A DNA stretch of 64,000 bases from UBA3941 sp002385665 (GTDB lineage: Bacteria; Bacillota; Clostridia; Caldicoprobacterales; UBA3941), in assembly GCA_050949255.1 (NCBI GenBank), contig JBMNFJ010000016.1:930001-994000 (forward strand), read 5' to 3'. Positions 47,826 through 56,708 of the stretch are shown here, in pieces. How positions within the stretch are numbered: the first letter of the stretch is position 1; the number at the start of each line of letters is the position of its first letter. Made by a program: the position numbers and the translations under genes. Below the pieces are notes generated by a model. That model had not been told where the DNA came from. It searched no databases and worked only from the letters and a program-made list of their open reading frames with translations.

Positions 47826-49922
47826 TTAACGAATAACCCTCATGGAATTCAATACGGCCAGGAGTGCTACCCCCACATCGGCAAAAACCGCCTCCCACAT
47901 GGTAGCAAGGCCAATGGCCCCCATAAGCAATACGATTCCCTTTACGCCCAGAGCCAATGCAATGTTTTGCCATACTATTCTTCTTGTTTTTCTGGATATT
48001 CTAACCGCATCTACTATTTTTTGTGGTTCATCCGTCATCAGAACTATATCCGCAGCTTCTATAGCAGCATCGGAACCCAGCCCACCCATGGCTATTCCTA
48101 CATCAGCCCTTGCCAATACGGGTGCATCGTTGATACCGTCACCAACGAAAACCAGTTTCCCCTTGGAGGTTTTGCCTTTTGCTATGGCTTCCAGCTTCTC
48201 TACCTTTTCATGAGGCAGGAGTTGTGAGTATACCTTATCCAAACCCAGTTCCCGGGCTACCTGCTCACCAACCTTCCTGGTATCCCCTGTAAGCATGGTC
48301 AAGGTTTTCACGCCTAAGCCTTTCAGCTCCGCAACAGCCTTTTTGGCATCTGTTTTTAGCTCATCAGACACTACTATATTACCCATATACTGGCCATTTA
48401 CTGCAATATACACTATAGTACCAATGGCGTCAATTGCTTTATATTCGATGTTGTTGGACTGCATTAGCCCCTCGTTACCGGCCAGAATCTCTTGATCCTG
48501 CGTTGTGGCTACTATACCATGTCCTGGTATCTCCCTATATCCCTTTATCTGGCTCCCATCTATTTCCCCACTATAGGCATGCAAAATGGATTTGGCGATG
48601 GGATGTGTCGAATGGCTTTCCGCCAATGCCGCATAATGCAATAGGTCTGACTTTCCGATTCCCTCAATTGGGTTGATTTGCGTAACTGCAAAAATTCCTT
48701 TAGTCAAGGTACCGGTTTTATCAAAAATTACGGTATCGATCTCTGTCATGGCCTCAAGAAAGTTTCCACCTTTTACTAAAATACCACGTCTGGATGCCCC
48801 TCCTATTCCGCCGAAAAAGCTCAGGGGAATGGATATGACAAGAGCGCATGGGCATGAAATTACTAAAAAGATCAGGGCTCTGTAAATCCAATCGGAAAAG
48901 CTTTCAGATGGCATTACCAAGGGTGGTATAACTGCCATAGCCAGGGCTAGAAATACCACAAAGGGAGTGTAATACCTGGCAAAACGGGTTATAAAATTCT
49001 CGGTCGGTGCCTTTTTGCTACCAGCATTTTCAACTAAGTCCAGGATCTTTGATACAGTAGACTCACCAAAGGGTTTTGATACCTCTATCCACAATAGTCC
49101 ATTGGTATTTATAAAGCCTCCCAGTACTTCGTCCCCCACCTTTACATCCCTGGGGATAGATTCGCCTGTCAGGGCTGAAGTATCCATGGTCGATTGACCT
49201 TCAATAATATATCCATCCATGGGAACCTTTTCACCGGGTCTGACGACTATTACATCCCCAGGCTTTACTTCTGTGGGAGATACCTTGATAACCTGTTCTC
49301 CTGTTTTGAGATTTGCAAAATCAGGTCTTATATCCATCAAGTTCGCGATGGACTTTCTGGACCGGTGAACAGCCATATCCTGAAATAACTCACCTATCTG
49401 GTAGAACAGCAAAACCGCAACCCCTTCAGGGTATTCCCCGATAATAAAGGCGCCTATGGTTGCAATGGCCATTAAAAAGTTTTCGTCAAATATCTGCCCC
49501 TTAGTAATATTATTTACGGCCTTTTTTAAAACATCCACCCCAATGGCAAAATAGCTGACCAGAAATAGGGTAAATTTTATAGGGAATGTGGACTCCACTA
49601 ATAAGGCTATGATAAAAGGAATAATTCCAAATATTAGCCTAATCCATCTTCTTTGTAAATCCTTTTTCATGATACCTGTATCCTGTACTTCTTCACCGTC
49701 CTTATCAAGTACAGTGACACCAGGTTCCAGTTTCATTACTGCCTCTCTAACCATATCTATTATGGCATTCTTATCCCAATCTGATTCTATCATCATGGTT
49801 TTGTTTGAGAAATTCACTGTTGCATTATTTATTCCGTCTATTCCTTTTATGCCATTTTCTATTTTAAGCGCACAGTTGGCGCAATCTAACCCCTCTAAAA
49901 TTAGTTTGAATCTTTGCTGCAT
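47826..49922 (-). CDS. cadA: Zinc/cadmium/lead-type P1B ATPase
   Basis: A heavy-metal efflux pump, 698 aa. It has an N-terminal metal-binding domain with GLDCANC (Cys 14 and 17), membrane helices with the CPC motif SCPCALV (near 358), phosphorylation site DKTGTLT (near 399), the HP motif SHSTHPIAKS and the hinge GDGINDAP. The last helix MWEAVFADVGVALLAVLN carries the Asp typical of Zn/Cd/Pb pumps. It is 33 bases after its likely repressor gene. Confidence 0.93.
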   Translation of the reverse strand: MQQRFKLILEGLDCANCALKIENGIKGIDGINNATVNFSNKTMMIESDWDKNAIIDMVREAVMKLEPGVTVLDKDGEEVQDTGIMKKDLQRRWIRLIFGIIPFIIALLVESTFPIKFTLFLVSYFAIGVDVLKKAVNNITKGQIFDENFLMAIATIGAFIIGEYPEGVAVLLFYQIGELFQDMAVHRSRKSIANLMDIRPDFANLKTGEQVIKVSPTEVKPGDVIVVRPGEKVPMDGYIIEGQSTMDTSALTGESIPRDVKVGDEVLGGFINTNGLLWIEVSKPFGESTVSKILDLVENAGSKKAPTENFITRFARYYTPFVVFLALAMAVIPPLVMPSESFSDWIYRALIFLVISCPCALVISIPLSFFGGIGGASRRGILVKGGNFLEAMTEIDTVIFDKTGTLTKGIFAVTQINPIEGIGKSDLLHYAALAESHSTHPIAKSILHAYSGEIDGSQIKGYREIPGHGIVATTQDQEILAGNEGLMQSNNIEYKAIDAIGTIVYIAVNGQYMGNIVVSDELKTDAKKAVAELKGLGVKTLTMLTGDTRKVGEQVARELGLDKVYSQLLPHEKVEKLEAIAKGKTSKGKLVFVGDGINDAPVLARADVGIAMGGLGSDAAIEAADIVLMTDEPQKIVDAVRISRKTRRIVWQNIALALGVKGIVLLMGAIGLATMWEAVFADVGVALLAVLNSMRVIR

Positions 49923-49954
49923 GTAAACCCCCTCCTGAAGTATAGAATAGCCAA

Positions 49955-50320
49955 TTATTCATTTACATGGGCCAGGCCTTGAGCAAATACTTGTCTGATA
50001 TGATCATCGTCAAGGGAATAATAAATAACCTTCCCTTCCCTTCTATATTTGATCAATCTAGCTTGTCTAAGAACCTTTAACTGATGGGAGATGGCAGACT
50101 GGCTCATGGATAACAGTGCTGCCAAATCACAAACACACATTTCCGAAATGGATAGAGCGTACAGGATATTTAAACGTGTCGGATCTCCAAAAACCTTAAA
50201 AAATTCAGCCAGTGATATAATGGTCTCATCTGCTAACATCTTTTCCCTTACATCATTTACTACATCCTCGTGAATAATTGTGTATCCACAGGTTTGAATG
50301 TCATCCTTATCGGTTTTCAT
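49955..50320 (-). CDS. ArsR/SmtB family metal sensor (CadC/CmtR type)
   Basis: A 121-aa winged helix-turn-helix repressor. DNA-binding helix SMSQSAISHQLKVLRQARLIKYRREGK. The CVCDLA pair in the alpha-3 region (as in CadC), an N-terminal Cys (TCGYTIIHE), and the alpha-5 ligand set DDDHIRQVFAQGLAHVNE together suggest both CadC-type and SmtB-type metal sites. It lies upstream of the metal pump gene and behind a palindromic operator, so it should repress both until Cd, Pb or Zn binds. Specificity cannot be fixed from sequence. Confidence 0.92.
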   Translation of the reverse strand: MKTDKDDIQTCGYTIIHEDVVNDVREKMLADETIISLAEFFKVFGDPTRLNILYALSISEMCVCDLAALLSMSQSAISHQLKVLRQARLIKYRREGKVIYYSLDDDHIRQVFAQGLAHVNE

Positions 50321-50336
50321 TATATCTCTCCCCCAT

Positions 50337-50358
50337 CATATGAATATATGTTCATATG
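50337..50358 (-). promoter_or_regulatory. Operator palindrome for the ArsR-type repressor
   Basis: CATATGAA-N6-TTCATATG, perfect 8-base arms, 10 bases downstream of the promoter -10 and 16 bases before the repressor start. The core ATGAACATATATTCAT resembles known SmtB/CzrA sites. Confidence 0.85.
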
Positions 50359-50368
50359 TTATAGTATG

Positions 50369-50397
50369 ATTCTACCAATAATGAAGTGAGGTGTCAA
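50369..50397 (-). promoter_or_regulatory. Sigma-A promoter of the metal-resistance operon
   Basis: On the minus strand TTGACA (50397-50392), 17-base spacer, TAGAAT (50374-50369). The operator lies directly downstream. Confidence 0.75.
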
Positions 50398-50559
50398 TGA
50401 AATTTTTGGGCTTGTCCGTAAAAAATTAGACTAAAATGAAAGCCATATCGATGACTGATATAAATACTACTTCTCTGGAATTTATCGCTATCATTTCCTG
50501 CTAATATTGACAAAACATCAGGGTCATAATACAATATAGCAAATTGAATACATAAAGCT

Positions 50560-50816
50560 AGGATAAGAAATAGTAAGCATTTTGGATATTCAGAGAGAAG
50601 GCGGTTGGTGCGAGCCTTTATTGAAGAAATGCCTAACCCCTCTTTGAGCTGTGGGCCGAAATAGTTAGTAAGCTGCACCGGGTTCTCCCGTGATAGAGAG
50701 CAAGTATCAGATAAGATCTTGTACTTGAAAGTGCGGAATTTTTTCCGAATTTAGGTGGTACCACGGACTATGAATAGTTCGCCCTAAGTAACCTGTTAGG
50801 CTGCTTAGGGCTTTTT
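50560..50816 (+). promoter_or_regulatory. T-box leader of proS with proline specifier
   Basis: Contains the stem I distal segment CAGAGAGAAGGCGGTTGGTG, the specifier loop with CCC at 50637-50639 followed by TCTTTGAG, the AGTTAGTA element, and the T-box AGGTGGTACCACGG at 50753-50766. A terminator (GCCCTAAG/CTTAGGGC plus T run) is at 50781-50816. Uncharged tRNA-Pro should favour the antiterminator and raise proS expression. The 5' limit is approximate. Confidence 0.92.
50781..50816 (+). terminator. T-box-controlled intrinsic terminator
   Basis: Eight-base stem GCCCTAAG (50781-50788) and CTTAGGGC (50804-50811) followed by TTTTT; the competing antiterminator uses the T-box sequence just upstream. 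Confidence 0.88.
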
Positions 50817-50842
50817 ATATATAGAGATTAGGAGGTATATAC

Positions 50843-52558
50843 ATGAAATTAGCAAATTTGGTTGGAGAGCGCTTTAAGGAAAGACCGTCCGATTGTCTTA
50901 TTGACAGCCATGCACTTATGGTAAGAGGTGGCTATATAAAATATGTTGCAAACGGTATATATTCATCCTTTGCTCCACTAAAGAGAATTGTCATGAAAAT
51001 TGAGCAGATTATTAGGGAGGAAATGGACAAGATAGACGGACAGGAGGTCTCCTTTCCTGTTGTGTTACCTGCAAGCCTTTGGGAGGAATCGGGTAGGTAT
51101 GATAGTGTTGGTGGTGAGCTCCTGCGCTTTAGTGATAGAAATGGCGGCAAATATGTACTGGGTATGACCCACGAAGAAGCGGCTGTTCACCTTGTACGAG
51201 AATATGCTCAAAGTTATACCAAATACCCCTTTATGATTTATCAAATCCAAACCAAGTTTCGGGACGAGGCTCGCTCAAGAGGCGGGTTAATCAGAGTCCG
51301 TGAATTTACAATGAAAGATGCCTATTCTTTTCACACATCCCAAGCTGATTTGGAAGACTACTATGACAAGTGTCACAGGGCATACGAAAGAATTTTTAAA
51401 CGCGTTGGTTTACCACAGGTTGTTTCCGTTGCGTCAGACTCAGGGATGATGGGTGGAAATCTTTCTCACGAATTTATGCTTCTAAATCCTGTTGGAGAAG
51501 ATTCTATTGTAATCTGTAAGTCATGCAATTATAGAGTCAATATGGATGCTGCAGAAAATATTGTTAATAATACAAAAGATGAGGTGTCCAACCCATTAAC
51601 CCTGGTCCACACTCCAAACATTAATACAATAGATGATGTCTGCAGCTTCTTTAACACCACTCCAGATAAAACTTGTAAGGCGGTTGTATATCAAAAAGAA
51701 AGCGATAATAAACCTGTTGTTTTGTTTATAAGGGGAGATTATGAGGTTAATGAAGCTAAGCTAAAGAACATTTTGGGTTGTGATATTTATCCAGCCGAGA
51801 TAAACAACGAACATGGTTTGTCTGCTGGATTTATAGGTGCATATAAGCTGGATACCGATTGTGAAGTCCTGTTCGATAGGTCTCTCGAAAACACCAACAA
51901 TCTTATTTGCGGTGCCAACAAAGTTGATCACCACTATACAGGTTTTGATATTAGTCGTGACCTTGGCAAGGTAGATTATATTGATGCCGCAAAGGTAACT
52001 GGCAATGGAACTTGTCCATACTGCAAAAACAACACTTTGGAAATCAGTCGAGGTATAGAGGTTGGTAACATTTTTCAACTTGGTACAAGGTATACAGAAG
52101 CGATGAATATGACCTATCTTGACGAAAACGGCAATAGAAAATACCCGGTTATGGGTTGCTATGGTATAGGTATTGGCAGGCTTGCGGCTGCCGTATGTGA
52201 AGCTCACCACGATGAATATGGCCCTATATGGCCTATGCCAATAGCTCCCTGGCAGGTTCACCTGTGCGCTGTCCGTGCAGATGATCATAATATTAGAGAG
52301 TTAGCTGATAACATATATAACCAGCTAGTAGATAAAAGTATTGAAGTTATCTATGATGACAGAAGTGTTAGTGCCGGTGTGATGTTTTCTGATGCAGATT
52401 TACTTGGGGTTCCGATTCGGGTTATTATCAGCCCGAGAAACCTAAAGGAAAACTGTTGCGAAATTGTCAGCAGAGATAAAAAGTTATCATTAAAGGTTAA
52501 TCTGAATGAATGCATTAATCAAATCATTAATCTAGTTTCTAGAAAACTTACTGAATAG
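50843..52558 (+). CDS. proS: Prolyl-tRNA synthetase, bacterial type
   Basis: Class II synthetase, 571 aa, charging tRNA-Pro. Motif 1 to 3 regions are visible: EVSFPVVLPASLWEESGRYD, KFRDEARSRGGLIRVREFTMKDAYSFH and MGCYGIGIGRLAAAV. The middle part (about 220-390) is the YbaK-like editing insertion of bacterial-type ProRS, used to clear Ala-tRNA-Pro. The start is ATG 50843 with GGAGGT. It is behind a T-box with a proline codon. It looks somewhat more AT-rich than its neighbours, so it could be a second, acquired copy; that is not proven. Confidence 0.96.
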   Translation: MKLANLVGERFKERPSDCLIDSHALMVRGGYIKYVANGIYSSFAPLKRIVMKIEQIIREEMDKIDGQEVSFPVVLPASLWEESGRYDSVGGELLRFSDRNGGKYVLGMTHEEAAVHLVREYAQSYTKYPFMIYQIQTKFRDEARSRGGLIRVREFTMKDAYSFHTSQADLEDYYDKCHRAYERIFKRVGLPQVVSVASDSGMMGGNLSHEFMLLNPVGEDSIVICKSCNYRVNMDAAENIVNNTKDEVSNPLTLVHTPNINTIDDVCSFFNTTPDKTCKAVVYQKESDNKPVVLFIRGDYEVNEAKLKNILGCDIYPAEINNEHGLSAGFIGAYKLDTDCEVLFDRSLENTNNLICGANKVDHHYTGFDISRDLGKVDYIDAAKVTGNGTCPYCKNNTLEISRGIEVGNIFQLGTRYTEAMNMTYLDENGNRKYPVMGCYGIGIGRLAAAVCEAHHDEYGPIWPMPIAPWQVHLCAVRADDHNIRELADNIYNQLVDKSIEVIYDDRSVSAGVMFSDADLLGVPIRVIISPRNLKENCCEIVSRDKKLSLKVNLNECINQIINLVSRKLTE

Positions 52559-52593
52559 GGTCTTTTCTTCCGTACAGTCTATGATATTAGTAT

Positions 52594-52658
52594 CCCCCAA
52601 AAAGAGTGGGTAAATTTACTTGTTAAGGTAATTTTTAAGGCCAAACTCTCTTTGGGGG
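52594..52658. terminator. Bidirectional terminator between proS and the L,D-transpeptidase gene
   Basis: Stem CCCCCAAAAAGAGT/ACTCTCTTTGGGGG (14 bp, one mismatch) with a long loop, T-rich on both ends, between convergent genes. Confidence 0.7.
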
Positions 52659-52663
52659 TTCCT

Positions 52664-53392
52664 TTATTCAAACTGCAGTATTCCCAAAGCCTCATAGGAC
52701 TCCTTATCCACATAATGGGTATTGGGTAGGCCATTGTCTTTTTTAAATTTAAGGAGGGCCTGTTTCATCCCCTCCCCATATATGCCATCGATTGCACCTT
52801 CATAATAACCTTTGGCCTTTAGTCTGAGCTGGACTTCCAAAACATGGGATTTTCTGTCCCCCGGTGACAAAACTTCCAGATGACTGCCGAGATTTTTGTA
52901 TGGCCCACCGTAGACATAAACCTTTGTCTTATATGGAACGATATCATACAACTCCTCAACATCAGAGTTATGCATCCTAAAACATCCTGCAGATGCCCTT
53001 TGCCCAATGGAATATGGCTTGTTGGTTCCATGGATACCATAGATCCCCCAAGGTACATTAATACCCATCCACCTGGTTCCAAAACCTGTTCCCCAATTCC
53101 GGGCTTTGGATGTGATCTCCCATATTCCAATCGGAGAAGGGCTTTTTTCTTTTCCCTGAGCTACTGCATACTTTTTTATCAGCTCATTTCCTTTAAATAG
53201 ATATAACATAGATTCGGTCAGATCAATAAAAATGTCATATTCCGATTCTTGTCCTGAAACTATGCTGGCTTCGCTGGTATCATTCCTTAAAATATTCTCC
53301 TCTTTGTTCCCATTCATGGTAGCATAAAGTACGACTACTAGTAATATATAGAAAATTATATACCCATATTTTCTAATACCCCAAATATTCAT
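52664..53392 (-). CDS. L,D-transpeptidase with peptidoglycan-binding domain
   Basis: A membrane-anchored cell wall enzyme, 242 aa. N-terminal helix at about 8-27; YkuD domain with IYGIHGT and SAGCFRMHNSDVEELY (catalytic Cys near 137); and a C-terminal peptidoglycan-binding repeat (VLEVQLRLKAKGYYEGAIDGIYGEGMKQALLKFKKDNGL). It makes 3-3 cross-links or related bonds. The fold order (catalytic then binding) is common in spore-formers. ATG 53392 is preceded by GGAGG. Confidence 0.92.
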   Translation of the reverse strand: MNIWGIRKYGYIIFYILLVVVLYATMNGNKEENILRNDTSEASIVSGQESEYDIFIDLTESMLYLFKGNELIKKYAVAQGKEKSPSPIGIWEITSKARNWGTGFGTRWMGINVPWGIYGIHGTNKPYSIGQRASAGCFRMHNSDVEELYDIVPYKTKVYVYGGPYKNLGSHLEVLSPGDRKSHVLEVQLRLKAKGYYEGAIDGIYGEGMKQALLKFKKDNGLPNTHYVDKESYEALGILQFE

Positions 53393-53487
53393 GCTACCAC
53401 CTCCATATTCACTTCACATTATATTCCTATGAATGGAGGTTTAGACCTATATGTCAGGGTATCATATCGATGGGATAACGTATAAAA

Positions 53488-54654
53488 TTATAGATCATGA
53501 ATCTCTACGCCCTCCAATGCCCTTTCAATCAATGCCTCTCCATCTACCAAGGTTTCGGCCTGTCTCACCTTGTCCAGCTTTGGTTTTGTGACAGGATGTC
53601 TGGGTACGAACACTGTACAGCAATCTTCATAGGGCAATATCGAGGTTTCGTAGGTGTTTATTTTTTCAGCTATTTCTACTATTTCCTTTTTGTCCATTCC
53701 AATCAGGGGTCTGAATACCGGCAGGGATACGGCATCGTCTGTAGAGGCCAAGGCCTCTAAGGTCTGACTGGCTACCTGTCCTATACTCTCCCCGGTTACC
53801 AAGGCCTGAGCCCCATCCTCTTTAGCAATTATTTCAGCTATCCTCATCATAAACCTTCTCATCAATACAGTAAGGAGACCGTCCGGACATTTTTCATACA
53901 GCTCCTGTTGTATTTCGGTAAAAGGTACTACATGCAGCCTTATAGGACCGCAATAATAGGTCAACAGTCTACACAGATCTATCACCTTCTCCTTTGCCTT
54001 GTCGCTGGTGTAAGGAAAGCTGTGGTAATGAACGGCGGTCAACCGTACTCCCCTTTTCGCAATCATCCATCCTGCCACAGGGCTGTCTATCCCCCCAGAT
54101 AGGAGTAAGGCCGTCTTGCCATTGGTACCTACCGGCATACCACCTGCCCCCGGAATATTCTCATGATAGGCATAGGCATGTTCTCTTATCTCCAGGTTTA
54201 TCCTTATATCAGGATTGTGTACATCCACCTTCAGCTTTGGGAAGTTCTGAAGGATAAAAGCCCCCATCTCCCTGTTTAGGTCCATAGAACCCATGGGAAA
54301 GGTCTTATCCGCACGCCGTGACTCTACCTTAAAGGTTGGATTCTCTCCGCTGGTCTTCCCCAGGGCGTCTTCTACAATAACCTTAAGCATGGTCCTTATA
54401 GAATCCAGGTCCTTCTCAGTCTTCCAAGCCGGGTTGATTCCAATTATCCCGAATACCTTGGATAAGGCGTCAAGAACCGCCCTCTCTACAGGGATCTCCT
54501 CTATATAAATCCTGCCCTGGCTCCTAAATACTTTGGGGTTATCATAATTCCCCAATACTTTCTTTATATTATCTACTAAGGTCCTCTCAAAAAAGGGTCT
54601 GTTTTGACCTTTCAAATATATTTCTCCATATCTTACGAGTATCAATTTCTCCAT
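53488..54654 (-). CDS. thiI: tRNA 4-thiouridine synthetase ThiI
   Basis: Makes 4-thiouridine at tRNA position 8 and may supply sulfur for thiamine. At 388 aa it has an N-terminal ferredoxin-like and THUMP region, a PP-loop (LLSGGIDSPVAGWMIAKRG, near 185), and a C-terminal domain (YEDCCTVFVPRHP). It lacks the rhodanese domain found in E. coli ThiI, as in Bacillus. It follows the cysteine desulfurase gene by five bases, the usual sulfur donor. Confidence 0.95.
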   Translation of the reverse strand: MEKLILVRYGEIYLKGQNRPFFERTLVDNIKKVLGNYDNPKVFRSQGRIYIEEIPVERAVLDALSKVFGIIGINPAWKTEKDLDSIRTMLKVIVEDALGKTSGENPTFKVESRRADKTFPMGSMDLNREMGAFILQNFPKLKVDVHNPDIRINLEIREHAYAYHENIPGAGGMPVGTNGKTALLLSGGIDSPVAGWMIAKRGVRLTAVHYHSFPYTSDKAKEKVIDLCRLLTYYCGPIRLHVVPFTEIQQELYEKCPDGLLTVLMRRFMMRIAEIIAKEDGAQALVTGESIGQVASQTLEALASTDDAVSLPVFRPLIGMDKKEIVEIAEKINTYETSILPYEDCCTVFVPRHPVTKPKLDKVRQAETLVDGEALIERALEGVEIHDL

Positions 54655-54659
54655 ATATG

Positions 54660-55820
54660 TTACCTCCTGGTAAATCTTTTAACTTGATCCACGGATTTTC
54701 TCAATATATCGGGCACCAGCAAAAGCTCCTCCGGATCGCTCATATAGGAAAGGCTTAAGCGTATCGCACCCTCTGCTACTTGGATAGGAGCCCCAATGGC
54801 TTCCAGAACATGGCTTATTTTTGTCCTTCGGGACGAGCAAGCCGAACCGGTACTTATATATACTCCATGGGACTCTAAAACATGAAGCAGAGTTTCACCT
54901 CTGATGCCAGGTATACTGATGTTTAGAATATGAGGAGCCCCTTCATCTGGCCTGGGCCCATTGATTACCGCTTCCGGCACCGCTTCTGATATGCCCTTTG
55001 CCAGCGTCATCTTCATTTTGCGTATTGTATCATCTTCCCTATCCATAAACTCATAAATCAGTTGAGCAGCTTTACCAAACCCCACAATACCGGTTAAGTT
55101 CTCCGTACCGCTCCGTATCCCCATTTCCTGTCCGCCCCCCCATTGAAGAGTGGTAAGGGGAGTTCCCTTTTTTATATATAGGATACCGATGCCTTTGGGA
55201 GCATGAACCTTATGCCCACTGGCGCTCAATAGATCAATCCCCCAATCTACCGGTCTTAGCCTGATTTTGCCAAAGGATTGAACTGCATCGCTATGAAATA
55301 TTATATCCGGGTAATTGGCCTTCAGAAATTGACCTATCCTGCTAATAGGTTGGACGGATCCAATCTCGCTGTTGACATGTCCAATGCTAACCAGGACAGT
55401 ATCCTTTCTTATGGCTTTTTCCAGATCCTTTAAATCTAAAAGCCCTTGATTATCAACCGGTAAATAACTTACGTCCCAGCCTTCACTCTCTAAGTAAGCA
55501 AAGGTGTTCAATACCGAAGAATGTTCAATTTGAGTAGTAATACAATGATTGCCGTATCTCTTTCTAGCCCTGGTCGTTCCCAGTATAGCCAGGTTATTCG
55601 CTTCGGTGCCCCCGGAAGTAAAGATCACACTGTCAGCCGGTACATTCATGAGCTGTGCTATGGAGTTTCGTGATTCTTTTATTCTCCGCTCGGATTGGAG
55701 TCCCAACCGATGCAAGGATGAGGGATTTCCGAAATCCTCGGTCAGCGACCTTATAACCTCGTCCCTTACTTCGGGTAGTAATGGCGTAGTAGCCGCATTA
55801 TCCAAATAAATCTGTCGCAT
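54660..55820 (-). CDS. Cysteine desulfurase (NifZ/IscS type)
   Basis: PLP enzyme that removes sulfur from cysteine and passes it to ThiI. At 386 aa it has MRQIYLDNAATTPL at the start, the PLP-lysine segment SASGHKVHAPKG (near 205), and a catalytic cysteine in STGSACSSRRTKIS (near 325). Position directly upstream of thiI suggests a dedicated tRNA thiolation partner as in the Bacillus NifZ-ThiI pair. Confidence 0.93.
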   Translation of the reverse strand: MRQIYLDNAATTPLLPEVRDEVIRSLTEDFGNPSSLHRLGLQSERRIKESRNSIAQLMNVPADSVIFTSGGTEANNLAILGTTRARKRYGNHCITTQIEHSSVLNTFAYLESEGWDVSYLPVDNQGLLDLKDLEKAIRKDTVLVSIGHVNSEIGSVQPISRIGQFLKANYPDIIFHSDAVQSFGKIRLRPVDWGIDLLSASGHKVHAPKGIGILYIKKGTPLTTLQWGGGQEMGIRSGTENLTGIVGFGKAAQLIYEFMDREDDTIRKMKMTLAKGISEAVPEAVINGPRPDEGAPHILNISIPGIRGETLLHVLESHGVYISTGSACSSRRTKISHVLEAIGAPIQVAEGAIRLSLSYMSDPEELLLVPDILRKSVDQVKRFTRR

Positions 55821-55926
55821 TATTACCGTGCTCCTTTATCATACTAACCATAGATATTGATTTTCAATCCATTCCCTAGTTTATCCTTCCACCTGATATA
55901 TTACAAGATCATATCATATTTAAAAA

Positions 55927-55945
55927 CCCCCTGGGATTCAGGGGG
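55927..55945 (-). terminator. Terminator of the DUF6106-like gene
   Basis: Stem CCCCCTG/CAGGGGG with five-base loop followed on the minus strand by TTTTTA. Confidence 0.75.
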
Positions 55946-55955
55946 AAGCGGATTT

Positions 55956-56498
55956 TCATTTAGTTTTTACATTTCTGGGATTATATATCTTAAACATATT
56001 TACCAGGGTTTCGCTGGGTTCAAATACCAACAGCGATTTTCTCCCCTCATGTATAAATACACCATAATAAAGACCACCGCCGCGGTTTAAAAAGAAATTA
56101 TATTTTTTTTCAATATTACCGTGTTGTAGTATTCTTTGAAAACCCTCGTCACTGGTAGGTGCTATAATCTCGAACTCTCTAATATCCGTTGAAAGCAATC
56201 GCTTTCTCTTGCTATTATTTATGATTTTAGCTATATCCAGAATACCATTGGTAAAAGTATAGTCATACTCGACCCTTTGGTTATTTCTTACAACAAAGCA
56301 TAAATAGGCCAGACCTCCGGTGATTAAAGTCCCAATAATAACATATATGTCAAAATTCCCATTTAAAACTGACATAAGATTCATCAATGCAAAAAAACCA
56401 AAGAATATCATCCCAGCGTAAGCAAGTACATAGATCAAGGTATTCATACCACTGTTCACTTTACTTACAGATTCCTCACGAAAATTATCCAACAACAT
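55956..56498 (-). CDS. DUF6106-like membrane protein
   Basis: A protein of about 180 aa with two membrane helices (about 22-44 and 48-66) and a C-terminal soluble beta-rich domain (VEYDYTFTNGILDIAKIINNSKRKRLLSTDIREFEIIAP). This PH-like arrangement is as I recall in DUF6106. The function is unknown. The start is uncertain: ATG 56498 is only three bases after GAGGAG, while TTG codons at 56495 and 56492 are better spaced. It is divergent from the zinc-ribbon gene. Confidence 0.65.
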   Translation of the reverse strand: MLLDNFREESVSKVNSGMNTLIYVLAYAGMIFFGFFALMNLMSVLNGNFDIYVIIGTLITGGLAYLCFVVRNNQRVEYDYTFTNGILDIAKIINNSKRKRLLSTDIREFEIIAPTSDEGFQRILQHGNIEKKYNFFLNRGGGLYYGVFIHEGRKSLLVFEPSETLVNMFKIYNPRNVKTK

Positions 56499-56535
56499 CA
56501 GCTCCTCAAACAATCCAATAATTATATGAAACTAA

Positions 56536-56564
56536 ATCATATCGCAATCCGATCCATAATCCAA
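56536..56564 (-). promoter_or_regulatory. Sigma-A-like promoter of the DUF6106-like gene
   Basis: On the minus strand TTGGAT (56564-56559), 17-base spacer, TATGAT (56541-56536), about 40 bases before the gene. Confidence 0.5.
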
Positions 56565-56652
56565 TATATATTATGATATCATGTTTGGGATTATAACGAA
56601 AGCCCTCTAAGAAAAATTCTATCCAACATTCACCAAAAAATTTAAGATAAAA

Positions 56653-56680
56653 GAAGGAATTTTAGTGAAATATGCGAATT
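56653..56680 (+). promoter_or_regulatory. Candidate sigma-H promoter of the zinc-ribbon gene
   Basis: GAAGGAATT (56653-56661), 12 bases, GCGAATT (56674-56680). This matches the sigma-H pattern RWAGGAAWT and KMGAATT and has the same box spacing as the spoIIA promoter in this window. The start codon is 28 bases downstream. Confidence 0.7.
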
Positions 56681-56708
56681 CTATATTATAGAAGGAGGAA
56701 GATCGCCT

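Noticed and set aside
50394..50678. A 94-codon minus-strand reading frame opposite the proS leader
   Set aside because: It overlaps the T-box stem I and specifier region on the other strand and has no ribosome binding site; the RNA structure explains the sequence.
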